NCBI GenBank assembly: GCA_031359995.1
Contig: JANMAT010000112.1
Coordinates: 49,327-113,326, forward strand
Direction of reading: 5' to 3'
Length of the DNA stretch: 64,000 nucleotides
Origin: JANMAT01 sp031359995
GTDB lineage: Bacteria; Actinomycetota; Acidimicrobiia; Acidimicrobiales; Ilumatobacteraceae
Translations under genes and position numbers: made by a program
Shown: positions 35,301 to 42,873 of the stretch, piece after piece
Layout: each line of letters opens with the position of its first letter
How positions within the stretch are numbered: the stretch's first letter is position 1
The notes under the pieces: model-generated
Told to the model about the DNA's origin: nothing
What the model saw: the letters and a program-made list of their open reading frames with translations, nothing else
The model's database searches: none

Positions 35301-35824
35301 TGGAGGTCGCTCAGCGCGTACTCCGACGACGACGGAAGCGTCGACGACTTGTTGGCCGGGTCGTCGCCGGCGAGCGCGAGCACGCCACCGCGGGGATGGG
35401 TGCCGGCGTACGCGGCGTGGCGCATGGCGTCGCCGGCCCGGTCGACACCGGGCGACTTGCCGTACCAGACGCCGAGCACACCGTCGTAGCGCTGCTTGGG
35501 GAACGTGGACGTCACCTGGCTGCCCATGACCGACGTGGCGCCGAGCTCCTCGTTGAGGCCCGGCTGGTGCACCACGTTCAGGGCGTCCATCAGCTTCTTG
35601 TGGGCGATGATCTCGCGGTCGAACCCGCCCAGAGGGCTTCCCTGGTAGCCGGAGATGAACGTGGCCGTGCGCAGACCGGCCCGCTTGTCGTCGCGCATCT
35701 GGTCCATGGGCGCCCGCACCAGGGCCTGCACACCGGTGAAGAAGAAGCTGCCCGCCTCGTCGCGGTACTTGGCATCGAGGTCCTGCGGCCCCGACTTCGG
35801 ACGGTCGGGCATGACGTCGGTCAT
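32321..35824 (-). CDS. indolepyruvate:ferredoxin oxidoreductase, fused (copy 1)
   Basis: A 1167-residue fused 2-oxoacid:ferredoxin oxidoreductase. The pyrimidine/TPP part opens with SGYQGSPLGGFDRE and continues through GAGIGCHGLVGLMDP and the TPP-binding GDGTFAHSGSLCIRQA region; then a ferredoxin-like segment ERVCEGCGDCGVQSNC with a second Cys group (SSCNKDFTCINGDCPS); then a gamma-type domain starting MPGVGGTGVVTVSQILG. Known homologues convert indolepyruvate and other aryl-pyruvates to aryl-acetyl-CoA, reducing ferredoxin. ATG 35824 has AAGGGGA upstream. A second full-length paralogue lies 720 bp upstream in the same orientation. Confidence 0.88.
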   Translation of the reverse strand: MTDVMPDRPKSGPQDLDAKYRDEAGSFFFTGVQALVRAPMDQMRDDKRAGLRTATFISGYQGSPLGGFDREIIAHKKLMDALNVVHQPGLNEELGATSVMGSQVTSTFPKQRYDGVLGVWYGKSPGVDRAGDAMRHAAYAGTHPRGGVLALAGDDPANKSSTLPSSSEYALSDLHMSILHPGSVQEVLDLCLHGVALSRASGLWNAIKIVTAVADGSGNIEVGPGRVRPVLPEVMWKGKPFVPKVNPRLGGAPANAMEPEIYEARMEVARLYGVLNQLNRVTHQADGAWLGIIASGHMYHETLEALHLLGLDDAALRARGIRLMQLSMLYPLDKGTLRDFGRGVEEIMVVEEKRPFIETLLRDALYGMADAPRVIGKRDPEEQKLVPGHGALDADALVAPLRRRLLTKLAPEVLTPELKPAVVPRERLAMLPTRTAYYCSGCPHSTGTRAPEDALVGAGIGCHGLVGLMDPQRVGTLMGNTQMGGEGVQWVGIEPFVDVDHFIQNLGDGTFAHSGSLCIRQAASANANITYKVLYNGAVAMTGGQDAAGAMPVDKLATWALCEGVRRVIITTDDTGKYKGVNLAGGVEVWDRSRILEAQEVLAKVKGVTLLIHDQQCAAEKRRDRKRGLVADPAMRIVINERVCEGCGDCGVQSNCLSVQPVDTEFGRKTQIHQSSCNKDFTCINGDCPSFLTVIPKASSGKRTSKAEGGARRKPTFDVASLPTPTSILSSPDVTIRMPGVGGTGVVTVSQILGTAATLDGKYVAGIDQTGLSQKAGPVVSDLHITRQQVEGANKLTVGSADVYLVFDLIVGLSETNLTAISPERTVAVVSTSKTPTGMMVRDVKSTYPEQAALRHDLDAVTRADQNRYLDTVAIAEGLFGDSTTANILQLGVAYQIGALPISADAILHAIELNGAAVEANRLAFQWGRMWVVDPDKVRAASVTPEDHLPKPSRSVEEALEAAHLTDGELGRLSRLRAADLAVYQNDAYAKRYIGTVAKAAASGNTAFAEAVARNLYKLMAYKDEYEVARLHLEQAAMFRVHQAVGEDVKVAYNLHPPLLRALGMKNKIRLGSWFTPAMKALRAGKVLRGSPVDPFGYAKVRRVERDLVKEYRDLVENVASRITADNAARAVELANLPDLVRGYEQIKLDNVETYRSELARLKSVLA

Positions 35825-35873
35825 CGGTGTCCCCTTCGGCTCCCGCCGATCCCCTCAGCGGCTTGCAGGCCTC

Positions 35874-35879
35874 AGGGTA
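35874..35879 (-). promoter_or_regulatory. -10 box, oxidoreductase copy 1
   Basis: Minus-strand TACCCT lies 49 nt before ATG 35824 and would give a conventional leader with a ribosome site. It suggests copy 1 has its own promoter. Confidence 0.35.
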
Positions 35880-35922
35880 GGCCGCGGCGCGACTGCGGGG
35901 GAACCCGACGACGCGTGCGGGC

Positions 35923-36090
35923 TCAGCGGGACGTGAGCAGCGTCGTCAGCTCGTCCTCGCGGTGCGCGAGCTCGGCGGGGCCTCCACGTTGGAGGTCATG
36001 CCGTTGATCCGGTTGGTGATGTCCCCGGTGGCCTCCGCGGTCTGGTGACCGGCTCTTCACCTCGCGGGCGACCGCGGCGATCGGATCCCG
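35923..36090 (-). pseudogene. remnant of a methyl-accepting chemotaxis protein
   Basis: On the minus strand three successive frames give parts of the chemoreceptor signalling domain. The first reads DPIAAVAREVK, like the receptor hairpin motif FAVVAxEVK. After a frame change comes QTAEATGDITNRINGMTSN, the region that normally follows, and after a second change AELAHREDELTTLLTSR with a stop at 35923-35925, resembling the receptor C-terminus. At least two frameshifts and missing codons make it non-functional. No chemotaxis gene is nearby, so the parent was probably lost when this locus was rearranged. Confidence 0.8.
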
Positions 36091-36095
36091 TCGTC

Positions 36096-36380
36096 TCACG
36101 CCCCCAGGTCGGGGTCGGCCAGCAGGTAGCGCTCGAAGTCGCGGGCAAACAACTGCAGGTCGCGGTCCCCCGGTACGCCGGTCACGGCCGCGCTCCGTTT
36201 GATGAGGGTGGCGGCGAGCTGGGCCAGCGCGGCCACCGTGAGGTCGACGGGCACGTCGGGATCGGTGAGGCAGGTGCGCACCAGGTCGGTCACCATCGCC
36301 TCGCTGCGCGGCTCGGCCTGGCAGGCGGTGATCAACGCGAGAGCGTTGCGGATGGCGCCGCTGTGACTGGATCCGGTCAT
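36096..36380 (-). CDS. hypothetical protein (94 aa), helical
   Basis: A 94-residue protein starting MTGSSHSGAIRNALALI. It looks all-helical with alternating hydrophobic positions (TVAALAQLAATLIKRS) and an acidic end (FERYLLADPDLGA). No signal peptide, membrane segment or Cys motif is visible, and I do not recognise a family. It stops 5 bp upstream of the chemoreceptor remnant. Codon use is normal for the window. The frame is open further upstream to 36482, but that part is of low complexity. It could be a real gene of unknown role or a fragment. Confidence 0.5.
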   Translation of the reverse strand: MTGSSHSGAIRNALALITACQAEPRSEAMVTDLVRTCLTDPDVPVDLTVAALAQLAATLIKRSAAVTGVPGDRDLQLFARDFERYLLADPDLGA

Positions 36381-36544
36381 GCCGAACCCGTCCCGTGCCT
36401 GTGGATGCTGCCCTGCGACCGTCCGGTCATGTGCCCGGTGACCTCCGTCTGTCGTGGAGACCATCGGAACACACGTGGCCACGCCGTAGCTCCGGACGGC
36501 GGCAAGAACGTGTCTCGTCCCCCTCAGGAGCCCGATCGGTGCGC

Positions 36545-39500
36545 TCAGATGCCGAGCTGACTGCGCCGGGCCGCCACCTCGCTGCGGTAGCGCTCCACGT
36601 TGGCCAGCTTGATGTCCTCGTAGCCCCGCACCATGTCGGGCAGCGCCGCCAGAGTGACCACGTCGTCGTGGTTGAGGGCACTGAGGTGGGCGACGGCCGC
36701 GTCGATCATCGAGCGGTACTCATCGATGAGCGCCCGCTCGGTGCGGCGCACCCCGGCCCGTCCGAACGGGTCGAAGGCGGTGCCGCGCACCCGCTTGCCC
36801 GTGGCCAGTCCGGCCATGGCCGGCGCGAACCACGGACCGAGCCGCAGCTTCTTCTTCATGCCCATCGCCCGCAGCGTGGGCGGATGCAGGTTGAACGACA
36901 CCTTCACGTGCTCGCCCACCTCGTTGGTGACGCGGGCCCGCTCGGCGGCCAGCAGCTGCAGGCGCGCGACCTCGTACTCGTCCTTGTAGGCCATGAGCTT
37001 GTACAGGTGCCGGGCCACCGCCTCGGCCAACTCGGTGCGACCCGGGGTGGCGCTCGCTTCGGCCCGGGCCACCTTGCGCACCTGGTCCACGTAGCGCGAC
37101 GCGTAGGCCCGGTTCTGGTAGGCGACGAGATCGGGCACGCGGATGCGCAGCAGACGCCCGAGCTCGCCCTCGTCCAGATCGCCGATGAGGGCCACATCGG
37201 CGCTCGACGGCGGGGTGAGCGCGTCCTCGGGCTTGGTCATGGCCGCCTCGACGCGGGTCTGGTCGTGCACCCACATGCGCCCCCAGCGGAAGGCCAGCTT
37301 GTTCACGGCCACGGCGGCACCGTTCAGCTCGATGGCCTGCTCGATGGCCGCGGCGGCGATGGGCAGCGCACCGCGCTGGTAGGCGGCACCGAGCACGAGC
37401 ACGTTGGCCGTGGTGGTGTCACCGAACAGGCCGCTGCACACGGCCGCCGCGTCGAGGTGCACGTTCAGGTCGGCGCGGCTGGACTCGTCCATCTGGGCGA
37501 GCAGCGGCGCCATGTCGGGGAACGTGGCGTTCGGGTCGGCGATCATGCGCCCGGTGGGCGTGCGCGATGTGCTCACGATGGCCACGGTGCGCGCAGGTGA
37601 CGCGCCCGAGATGTTGGTGGGCCCGAGGCCGACGAGCAGATCGAACACGAGATAGGCGTCGACCCCACCAGCCGAGGCCTTGTTGGCGCCCTCGATGGGC
37701 TCGCGGCTGATGCGCAGGTCGCTCACCACCGGACCCGCCTTCTGCGACAGGCCGGTCTGGTCGAGCCCGGTCACGTAGCGACCGTCCAGCATGGCGGCGG
37801 TGCCGATGATCTGGTTCACCGTCACCACGCCGGTGCCGCCGATGCCGGGCATGCGCAGCGTCATGTCGTCCACCGGCACCACGGGCGTGGGCTCGGGCAG
37901 GTCGGTGGCGCTCAGCTCGGGTCGGCGCCGGCCGCCACCTTCGCGTCGGGCCACCGCCGGGTCGGTCGCGTTGCGGCCCGCCTTGCCCGTGGGCACCACG
38001 GTGAGGAACGACGGGCAGTCGCCGGCGAGGCACGAGTAGTCCTTGTTGCACGACGACTGGTCGATGCGGGTCTTGCGCCCGAACTCGGTCTCGACGGGCT
38101 GCACCGACAGGCAGTTCGACGCGGTGCCGCAATCACCGCAGCCCTCGCACACGCGCTCGTTGATGACGATGCGCATGGCGGGGTCGGCGACCCGACCCCG
38201 CTTGCGGTCACGGCGCTTCTCGGCCGCGCACTGCTGGTCGTGGATGAGAGCGGTGACCCGGGGCAGCTCGGCCAACGTCTCCTGCGCCTCGATGATGCGC
38301 TCTCGCGGCCACACCTCGACACCGGTGTGCAGCCGCACGCCCTTGTACTTGTCGGGCTCGTCGGTGGTGATGATGACCCGCTGCACGCCCTGCAGCACCA
38401 GGCTGGCCGCCAGCTCCGGTACGGGCACGGCACCGGCGGCGTCCTGCCCGCCGGTCATGGCCACGGTGCCGTTGTAGAGCACCTTGAACGTGATGTGGCT
38501 GCCGGCGGCCACTGCGGCGCGCACGGCGAGCGAGCCCGAGTGGAAGAACGTGCCGTCGCCGATGTTCTGGAACAGGTGCGGGATGGACACGAACGGTTCC
38601 ATGCCGATCCACTGCGTGCCCTCACCGCCCATCTGCGTCATGCCCACGATGTCGCCGACGCGGGCCGGGTCCATGAAGGTGTTCATGCCGTGGCAGCCGA
38701 TGCCGGCGCCCACGGCGGCGCCGTCGGGCACCTTCGTGCCGGTGTTGTGGGGGCAGCCCGAGCAGAAGAACGGGGTGCGCGACTGCAGCACGTTCAGCAG
38801 CTGGCGGGGTGGTGCCGGCGGCGGGGCGAGGCGCGAGGCGTCGATGCGCTCGCTCAGGCGGGCCCGCAGCGCGGGTTGCACGCCGTCGGCGTCGAGCTGG
38901 CCGTAGCCGGGCACGAGCGGCACGCCGCTCGGGTCGAACTTCCCGTACACCCGCGGCTGGTCGGGCGAGCCGTACAACAGGTCACGGATGGCGGTCTCGA
39001 TGAACGGCCGCTTCTCCTCCACCACCATGATCTCGCCGAGGCCGCGGGCGAAGTGGGCCACGATGCCCGGGTCGAGCGGGTGGATCATGCCCAGGCGCAG
39101 CAGGCGGATGCCGACCTGGCGCAGGTCGCGCTCGGAGAGGCCGAGCGTCTTCAACGCCTCGACGACCTCGTAGTAGGTGCGGCCCGAGGCGACGATGCCG
39201 AGCCATGCGTCGTCGGTGTCGACGGTGACGACGTTGAGCGCGGGGTTGGCGGCCGCGTAGGCGCGCGCCAGCGGCAGCCGGGCCTCGTAGATCTCGCGCT
39301 CGATCTCGTTCGACGAGCCGACGAACTTGAGCTCGATGCGGGGCACGAACGGCTGACCGAGGTACTCGAAGGCGGGGACGACGGGCACGATGCGGTCGGG
39401 GTGGACCTCGGTGGTGCCGGTGCCGTCGGCCACCGCGGTGACGATCTTGAAGCCGGCCCACAGGCCGGTGGCGCGCGAGATGGCGATGGCGTGCCGCCCG

Positions 39501-40063
39501 AAGTCGAGCACCTCCTGCACGTTGCCGGGCACGAGCACCGGCATGTGCAGGTCGGCCAGCGACGCCTCGGAACTCGACGGCAGGGTCGACGACTTGCACG
39601 CGGGGTCGTCACCGGTGAGGCCGAGCACGCCACCGAGCCGGCTGGTGCCGGCGTACTGCGCGTGGCGGATGGCGTCGCCGGCGCGGTCGAGACCGGGCGC
39701 CTTGCCGTACCAGACGCCGAGCACGCCGTCGTAGCGGGCCGACGGCAGGGCCGACACCTGCTGGCTGCCCATCACCGCCGAGGCGGCCAGCTCCTCGTTG
39801 ATGCCCGGCTTGTGGACGATGTCGAGCTCGTCGAGCAGCGCCTTCACGGTGCCCAGCTCGCGGTCGAAGCCGCCCAGGGGCGAGCCCTGGTAGCCCGACA
39901 CGAAGCCGGCCGTGCGCTTCCCGGCAGCCCGGTCGACCCGGAGCTGCTCGAGCGGCACCCGCACCAGCGCCTGAACGCCCGTGAAGAAGAACTCGCCTTC
40001 GTCGGCCCGGAACTTCGCCGTCAGGTCGTTCGCGCCCGGACGGTTCGCCATCACATCGGTCAT
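36545..40063 (-). CDS. indolepyruvate:ferredoxin oxidoreductase, fused (copy 2)
   Basis: A 1172-residue paralogue of copy 1 with the same domain order: SGYQGSPLGGFDRE, GAGIGCHGMNTFMDP, ERVCEGCGDCGTASNC with SSCNKDYSCLAGDCPS, and the gamma domain MPGIGGTGVVTVNQIIG. Even the MTDVM start and the C-terminal YEDIKLANVERYRSE match copy 1. The proteins are clearly diverged, with differences throughout, so the duplication is old or one copy was acquired; different aryl- or branched 2-oxoacids are likely. ATG 40063 has GGGGGAGG upstream. All cluster cysteines are kept in both copies. Confidence 0.88.
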   Translation of the reverse strand: MTDVMANRPGANDLTAKFRADEGEFFFTGVQALVRVPLEQLRVDRAAGKRTAGFVSGYQGSPLGGFDRELGTVKALLDELDIVHKPGINEELAASAVMGSQQVSALPSARYDGVLGVWYGKAPGLDRAGDAIRHAQYAGTSRLGGVLGLTGDDPACKSSTLPSSSEASLADLHMPVLVPGNVQEVLDFGRHAIAISRATGLWAGFKIVTAVADGTGTTEVHPDRIVPVVPAFEYLGQPFVPRIELKFVGSSNEIEREIYEARLPLARAYAAANPALNVVTVDTDDAWLGIVASGRTYYEVVEALKTLGLSERDLRQVGIRLLRLGMIHPLDPGIVAHFARGLGEIMVVEEKRPFIETAIRDLLYGSPDQPRVYGKFDPSGVPLVPGYGQLDADGVQPALRARLSERIDASRLAPPPAPPRQLLNVLQSRTPFFCSGCPHNTGTKVPDGAAVGAGIGCHGMNTFMDPARVGDIVGMTQMGGEGTQWIGMEPFVSIPHLFQNIGDGTFFHSGSLAVRAAVAAGSHITFKVLYNGTVAMTGGQDAAGAVPVPELAASLVLQGVQRVIITTDEPDKYKGVRLHTGVEVWPRERIIEAQETLAELPRVTALIHDQQCAAEKRRDRKRGRVADPAMRIVINERVCEGCGDCGTASNCLSVQPVETEFGRKTRIDQSSCNKDYSCLAGDCPSFLTVVPTGKAGRNATDPAVARREGGGRRRPELSATDLPEPTPVVPVDDMTLRMPGIGGTGVVTVNQIIGTAAMLDGRYVTGLDQTGLSQKAGPVVSDLRISREPIEGANKASAGGVDAYLVFDLLVGLGPTNISGASPARTVAIVSTSRTPTGRMIADPNATFPDMAPLLAQMDESSRADLNVHLDAAAVCSGLFGDTTTANVLVLGAAYQRGALPIAAAAIEQAIELNGAAVAVNKLAFRWGRMWVHDQTRVEAAMTKPEDALTPPSSADVALIGDLDEGELGRLLRIRVPDLVAYQNRAYASRYVDQVRKVARAEASATPGRTELAEAVARHLYKLMAYKDEYEVARLQLLAAERARVTNEVGEHVKVSFNLHPPTLRAMGMKKKLRLGPWFAPAMAGLATGKRVRGTAFDPFGRAGVRRTERALIDEYRSMIDAAVAHLSALNHDDVVTLAALPDMVRGYEDIKLANVERYRSEVAARRSQLGI

Positions 40064-40083
40064 GTCGTCCTCCCCCCGGCACA

Positions 40084-40659
40084 CTACGCCGGGCCCGCTG
40101 ACCGAACCCGACGATCGTTCCGCCTGGCCGAACGTCGGACCGGTCCACGGCCCGGGCGCTCGCCGGCCGTGGCGGACCGTGCGTCTGGGTGGACAGCGTC
40201 CCGCCGGTAGGACGCATCCGGCCCAGAGTGCCGGGCCCACGCCGGCGGCGCCAGCAGGTGGCGGACCCGCGCCCGGGTGCCCGACAGGGGGCGCACCGCC
40301 GCCCACCGGTCGGGGTAGCCGCCGGCCAGCACCTCGTCCACCGTGCTCAGCCCGTAGCCACCGACCAAGCCGCAGCGGACCGGTTCGGTCTCGGGCTTGC
40401 CGAGGTCGAGGTCGAGGCCGAACAGGCGGAACCCCTCGTACACCGTGACGGCCAGCGACAGCATGATCAGCTTGGCCATGGCCGCCTTGGCCACCGGGAA
40501 CGCCCCGCCCGACAGCACCGAGCTCACCTCGCCGACCACGTTCACCCGGCGGCGCCGCACGAGCCACACGGCCCGCTCCCCCACCAGGGCGGCCACGAGG
40601 GAGACGGCCAAGCCGGTGCCGGCGTGGTCGCCGTACCAGTGCAGCAGCGTTCGGAGCAT
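40084..40659 (-). CDS. hypothetical membrane protein
   Basis: A 191-residue frame. Residues 1-90 look real: a short amphipathic start (MLRTLLHWYGDHAG), a hydrophobic helix (GLAVSLVAALVGERAVWLV), a basic loop RRRRVNVVGEVSS, and a second hydrophobic stretch (KAAMAKLIMLSLAVTVYEGFR). This order faintly resembles the N-terminal part of sterol desaturase/fatty-acid hydroxylase proteins, but the His-rich catalytic part is absent. The last 70 residues are Arg/Pro-rich and of doubtful coding quality. It could be a truncated membrane enzyme. It lies 20 bp upstream of oxidoreductase copy 2 on the same strand. Confidence 0.4.
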   Translation of the reverse strand: MLRTLLHWYGDHAGTGLAVSLVAALVGERAVWLVRRRRVNVVGEVSSVLSGGAFPVAKAAMAKLIMLSLAVTVYEGFRLFGLDLDLGKPETEPVRCGLVGGYGLSTVDEVLAGGYPDRWAAVRPLSGTRARVRHLLAPPAWARHSGPDASYRRDAVHPDARSATAGERPGRGPVRRSARRNDRRVRSAGPA

Positions 40660-40711
40660 GGGTGCGCGGGGAGGCCGACAGGTGCCGGTGGCCATCGGGC
40701 GAATCCCCCAC

Positions 40712-40725
40712 GCTCCCTTGGGAGC
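40712..40725. promoter_or_regulatory. inverted repeat in divergent spacer
   Basis: GCTCCC-TT-GGGAGC, perfect 6-bp arms flanked by CCCC on the left and GGGG on the right, lies between the divergent genes starting at 40659 and 40748. Operator or hairpin; no regulator is assigned. Confidence 0.4.
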
Positions 40726-40747
40726 CGGGGTCTGGCAGCCTGGGGGC

Positions 40748-41005
40748 GTGCGCCGATCCATCGATGACCAGCCCTTCGACGGGGCCGACCTGCCCCCGGG
40801 GGCCGACGACGCCGCCCGGCTGTCGTGGGCCGTGGCCATCAGCGACGACTACGACGATGCCGAGCCCCGGGTGGTGCTCACCGTGGAGGAGGTCGGCCGC
40901 CCCGGCTACGGCCTGGTCTTCCACCTCGACGGGACCCAGACCCGCCGCCTGCGGGGCGCCCTGTTCGACGCTCTGCGCGAGGTCGGCGAGGACCCGGGCC
41001 GATAG
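40748..41005 (+). CDS. hypothetical acidic protein (85 aa)
   Basis: An 85-residue protein beginning at GTG 40748, with a TGGGGGC run just before. It is rich in Asp/Glu and Gly (for example ISDDYDDAEPRVVLTVEEVGR), predicted mostly beta with one C-terminal helix (TRRLRGALFDALREVGE). No motif or membrane segment was recognised. Codon use and third-position G+C match real genes here. It precedes the sulfite reductase by 77 bp on the same strand but the spacer carries its own promoter-like site. Confidence 0.5.
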   Translation: MRRSIDDQPFDGADLPPGADDAARLSWAVAISDDYDDAEPRVVLTVEEVGRPGYGLVFHLDGTQTRRLRGALFDALREVGEDPGR

Positions 41006-41031
41006 CGGTTGGCTGTCGGCCGAATTTCCTC

Positions 41032-41051
41032 TATTGTTGACTGCGTTAGTC
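41032..41051 (+). promoter_or_regulatory. promoter/inverted repeat before sulfite reductase
   Basis: An unusually AT-rich stretch holds TATTGT (41032-41037), a TAnnnT-type -10 candidate, directly followed by GACT-GCGTT-AGTC (41039-41051), an inverted repeat with 4-bp arms. If TATTGT is the -10 box, the repeat covers the transcription start, a good place for a repressor that responds to sulfur or nitrogen supply. The regulator is not in the window. Confidence 0.45.
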
Positions 41052-41082
41052 GGAGTTTCACCCGCACCCCCTGGGAGGCCTC

Positions 41083-42873
41083 GTGGGGATCGCCCCTGTC
41101 GTTCCGGTCGATCGAGACCTCACCGCCGAGCAGCACCGTGACATCGAGCGGTTCGAGGCCGCCATCGCCCAGTACCTCGCCGGCGAGATCAGCGAAGACG
41201 TGTTCCGCGTGATGCGCCTGAACAACGGCATCTACGGCCAGCGCCAGGGCGGCACCAACCAGATGGTGCGCGTGAAGCTGCCCGCCGGCACCATCACCCC
41301 GGAGCAGTTCGACGCGATGGCCCACCTGGTGGAGACCTACTCCCGCGGGTGGGGCCACATCACCACCCGTCAGAACGTGCAGATGCACTACGTCGAGCTG
41401 ACGAAGATCCCCGAGGTCATGCGGCACCTGGCCAAGGTCGGCCTCACCTCGCGGGAGGCGTGCGGCGACACCGTGCGCAACGTCATGGCCTGCCACCTGG
41501 CCGGCGCCTGCCCCCACGAGGTCCTCGACGTCACCCCGTGGGCCGAGGCCGCCTTCCGCCACTTCGTGCGCAACCCGTTGGGCCAGCGCCTGCCCCGCAA
41601 GTTCAAGATCAACTTCTCCGGCTGCTCGTCCGACTGCGGCCAGGCCATGTTCAACGACGCCGGCGTCATCGCCACCACCCGCACGCTCGAGGACGGCACC
41701 GTCGAGAGCGGCTTCCGCGTGTACATCGCCGGCGGTCTGGGCGCCACGCCCCACCCGGCCATGGCGCTCGAAGAGTTCACCAGCCGCGAAGACCTTCTGC
41801 CGACCATCGAAGCCGTGCTGCGCGTCTTCGAGCAGACCGGCAACCGCGACAACAAGCTGCGGGCCCGAATGAAGTGGGTGGTCGACACCCTCGGCATCGA
41901 CGAGGTCCGCCGCCGCGTGCTGAAGGTGCGTCACACGCTGCCGGCGTCGTCATCGTGGCCCGGCGGCATCCCCGAGGTCGTCGCCAAGATGGGCGACGCT
42001 CCCGCAGGCCTGTCGACGACCGAGGCGCCCACCGCCGTCGGCCAGGGCGTGCGCATCGCGCTGCCCACGTCCGACCCGTACCAGCGCTGGGTGACCAGCA
42101 GCGTCATCCGCGGCGCGGCCAACGGCACCGTGTCGGCCGTGGCCTACGCCGCTCTGGGCGACGTGACCGCGGACCAGTTCCGGGCCCTGTCGTCCGTGCA
42201 GCGCGAGCTGGCCGCCGACGTTCGCCTCTCGAACCGGCAGAACGTGGTGTTCCGCGGCCTGTCCGAGGCCCAGCTCGCGGTGCTCTACGCAAGACTCGAG
42301 GCTGTCGGCATGGCCCGCCCCGGCGCCGAACTGGCCCGTGACGTCGTGGCCTGCCCCGGTGCCGACACGTGCAACATCGCGGTCACGCAGTCGCGCGGCC
42401 TGGCCAAGGCCATCGGCGAGAAGCTCGAGGAAGAGGGCCTGGGCGAGGTCGGCGGCATCCGCATCAACATCTCGGGCTGCACGAACTCGTGCGGGCAGCA
42501 CCACGCCGCCGACATCGGCTTCTTCGGCGCCGAGCGCCGGGCCCACGGCCGCAGCGCCCCCGGCTACCAGATGCTGCTCGGCGGCTACGTGGGTGAGGAG
42601 CAGATCCACTTCGGCGACAAGGCCCTGCGCCTGCCGGCCAAGGCGGCGCCCGAGGCGGCTGCCCGCGTCATCCGGCGCTTCGCCGCCGAGCGCAACGCTG
42701 GTGAGGCGTTCCGCCCGTGGATGGACCGCATGGGCGGCGCCTCGGCCATCGCGCTGGAGCTGAAGGACCTCGACCACTTCCCCTCGCCCGACGAGGCCCC
42801 CGAGTTCTACGCCGACTTCGACGAGACCGGGCCGTTCGTGGCCGAGGTCGGCGACTCGGAGTGCGCGGTCTGA
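41083..42873 (+). CDS. ferredoxin-dependent sulfite/nitrite reductase
   Basis: A 596-residue siroheme [4Fe-4S] reductase, doing the six-electron reduction of sulfite to sulfide or nitrite to ammonia. It has two homologous halves. The second has the usual cluster ligands CPGADTC (C-x5-C) and SGCTNSCGQ (C-x3-C). The first half also has a full set, CHLAGAC (C-x5-C) and SGCSSDCGQ, where canonical enzymes such as mycobacterial SirA have lost them. TTRQNVQMHY and SNRQNVVFRG are the paired substrate/siroheme motifs. GTG 41083 has GGGAGG upstream. It overlaps the DUF4202 gene. Sulfite versus nitrite cannot be decided by reading. Confidence 0.9.
   Translation: MGIAPVVPVDRDLTAEQHRDIERFEAAIAQYLAGEISEDVFRVMRLNNGIYGQRQGGTNQMVRVKLPAGTITPEQFDAMAHLVETYSRGWGHITTRQNVQMHYVELTKIPEVMRHLAKVGLTSREACGDTVRNVMACHLAGACPHEVLDVTPWAEAAFRHFVRNPLGQRLPRKFKINFSGCSSDCGQAMFNDAGVIATTRTLEDGTVESGFRVYIAGGLGATPHPAMALEEFTSREDLLPTIEAVLRVFEQTGNRDNKLRARMKWVVDTLGIDEVRRRVLKVRHTLPASSSWPGGIPEVVAKMGDAPAGLSTTEAPTAVGQGVRIALPTSDPYQRWVTSSVIRGAANGTVSAVAYAALGDVTADQFRALSSVQRELAADVRLSNRQNVVFRGLSEAQLAVLYARLEAVGMARPGAELARDVVACPGADTCNIAVTQSRGLAKAIGEKLEEEGLGEVGGIRINISGCTNSCGQHHAADIGFFGAERRAHGRSAPGYQMLLGGYVGEEQIHFGDKALRLPAKAAPEAAARVIRRFAAERNAGEAFRPWMDRMGGASAIALELKDLDHFPSPDEAPEFYADFDETGPFVAEVGDSECAV

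Noticed and set aside
32657..36007. A very long open frame (over 1100 codons) antisense to oxidoreductase copy 1.
   Set aside because: It is rich in Arg, Gly, Val and His, has no recognisable domain, and mirrors the high third-position G+C of the real gene. Similar shadows lie opposite the PiT operon, oxidoreductase copy 2 and the betaine genes.
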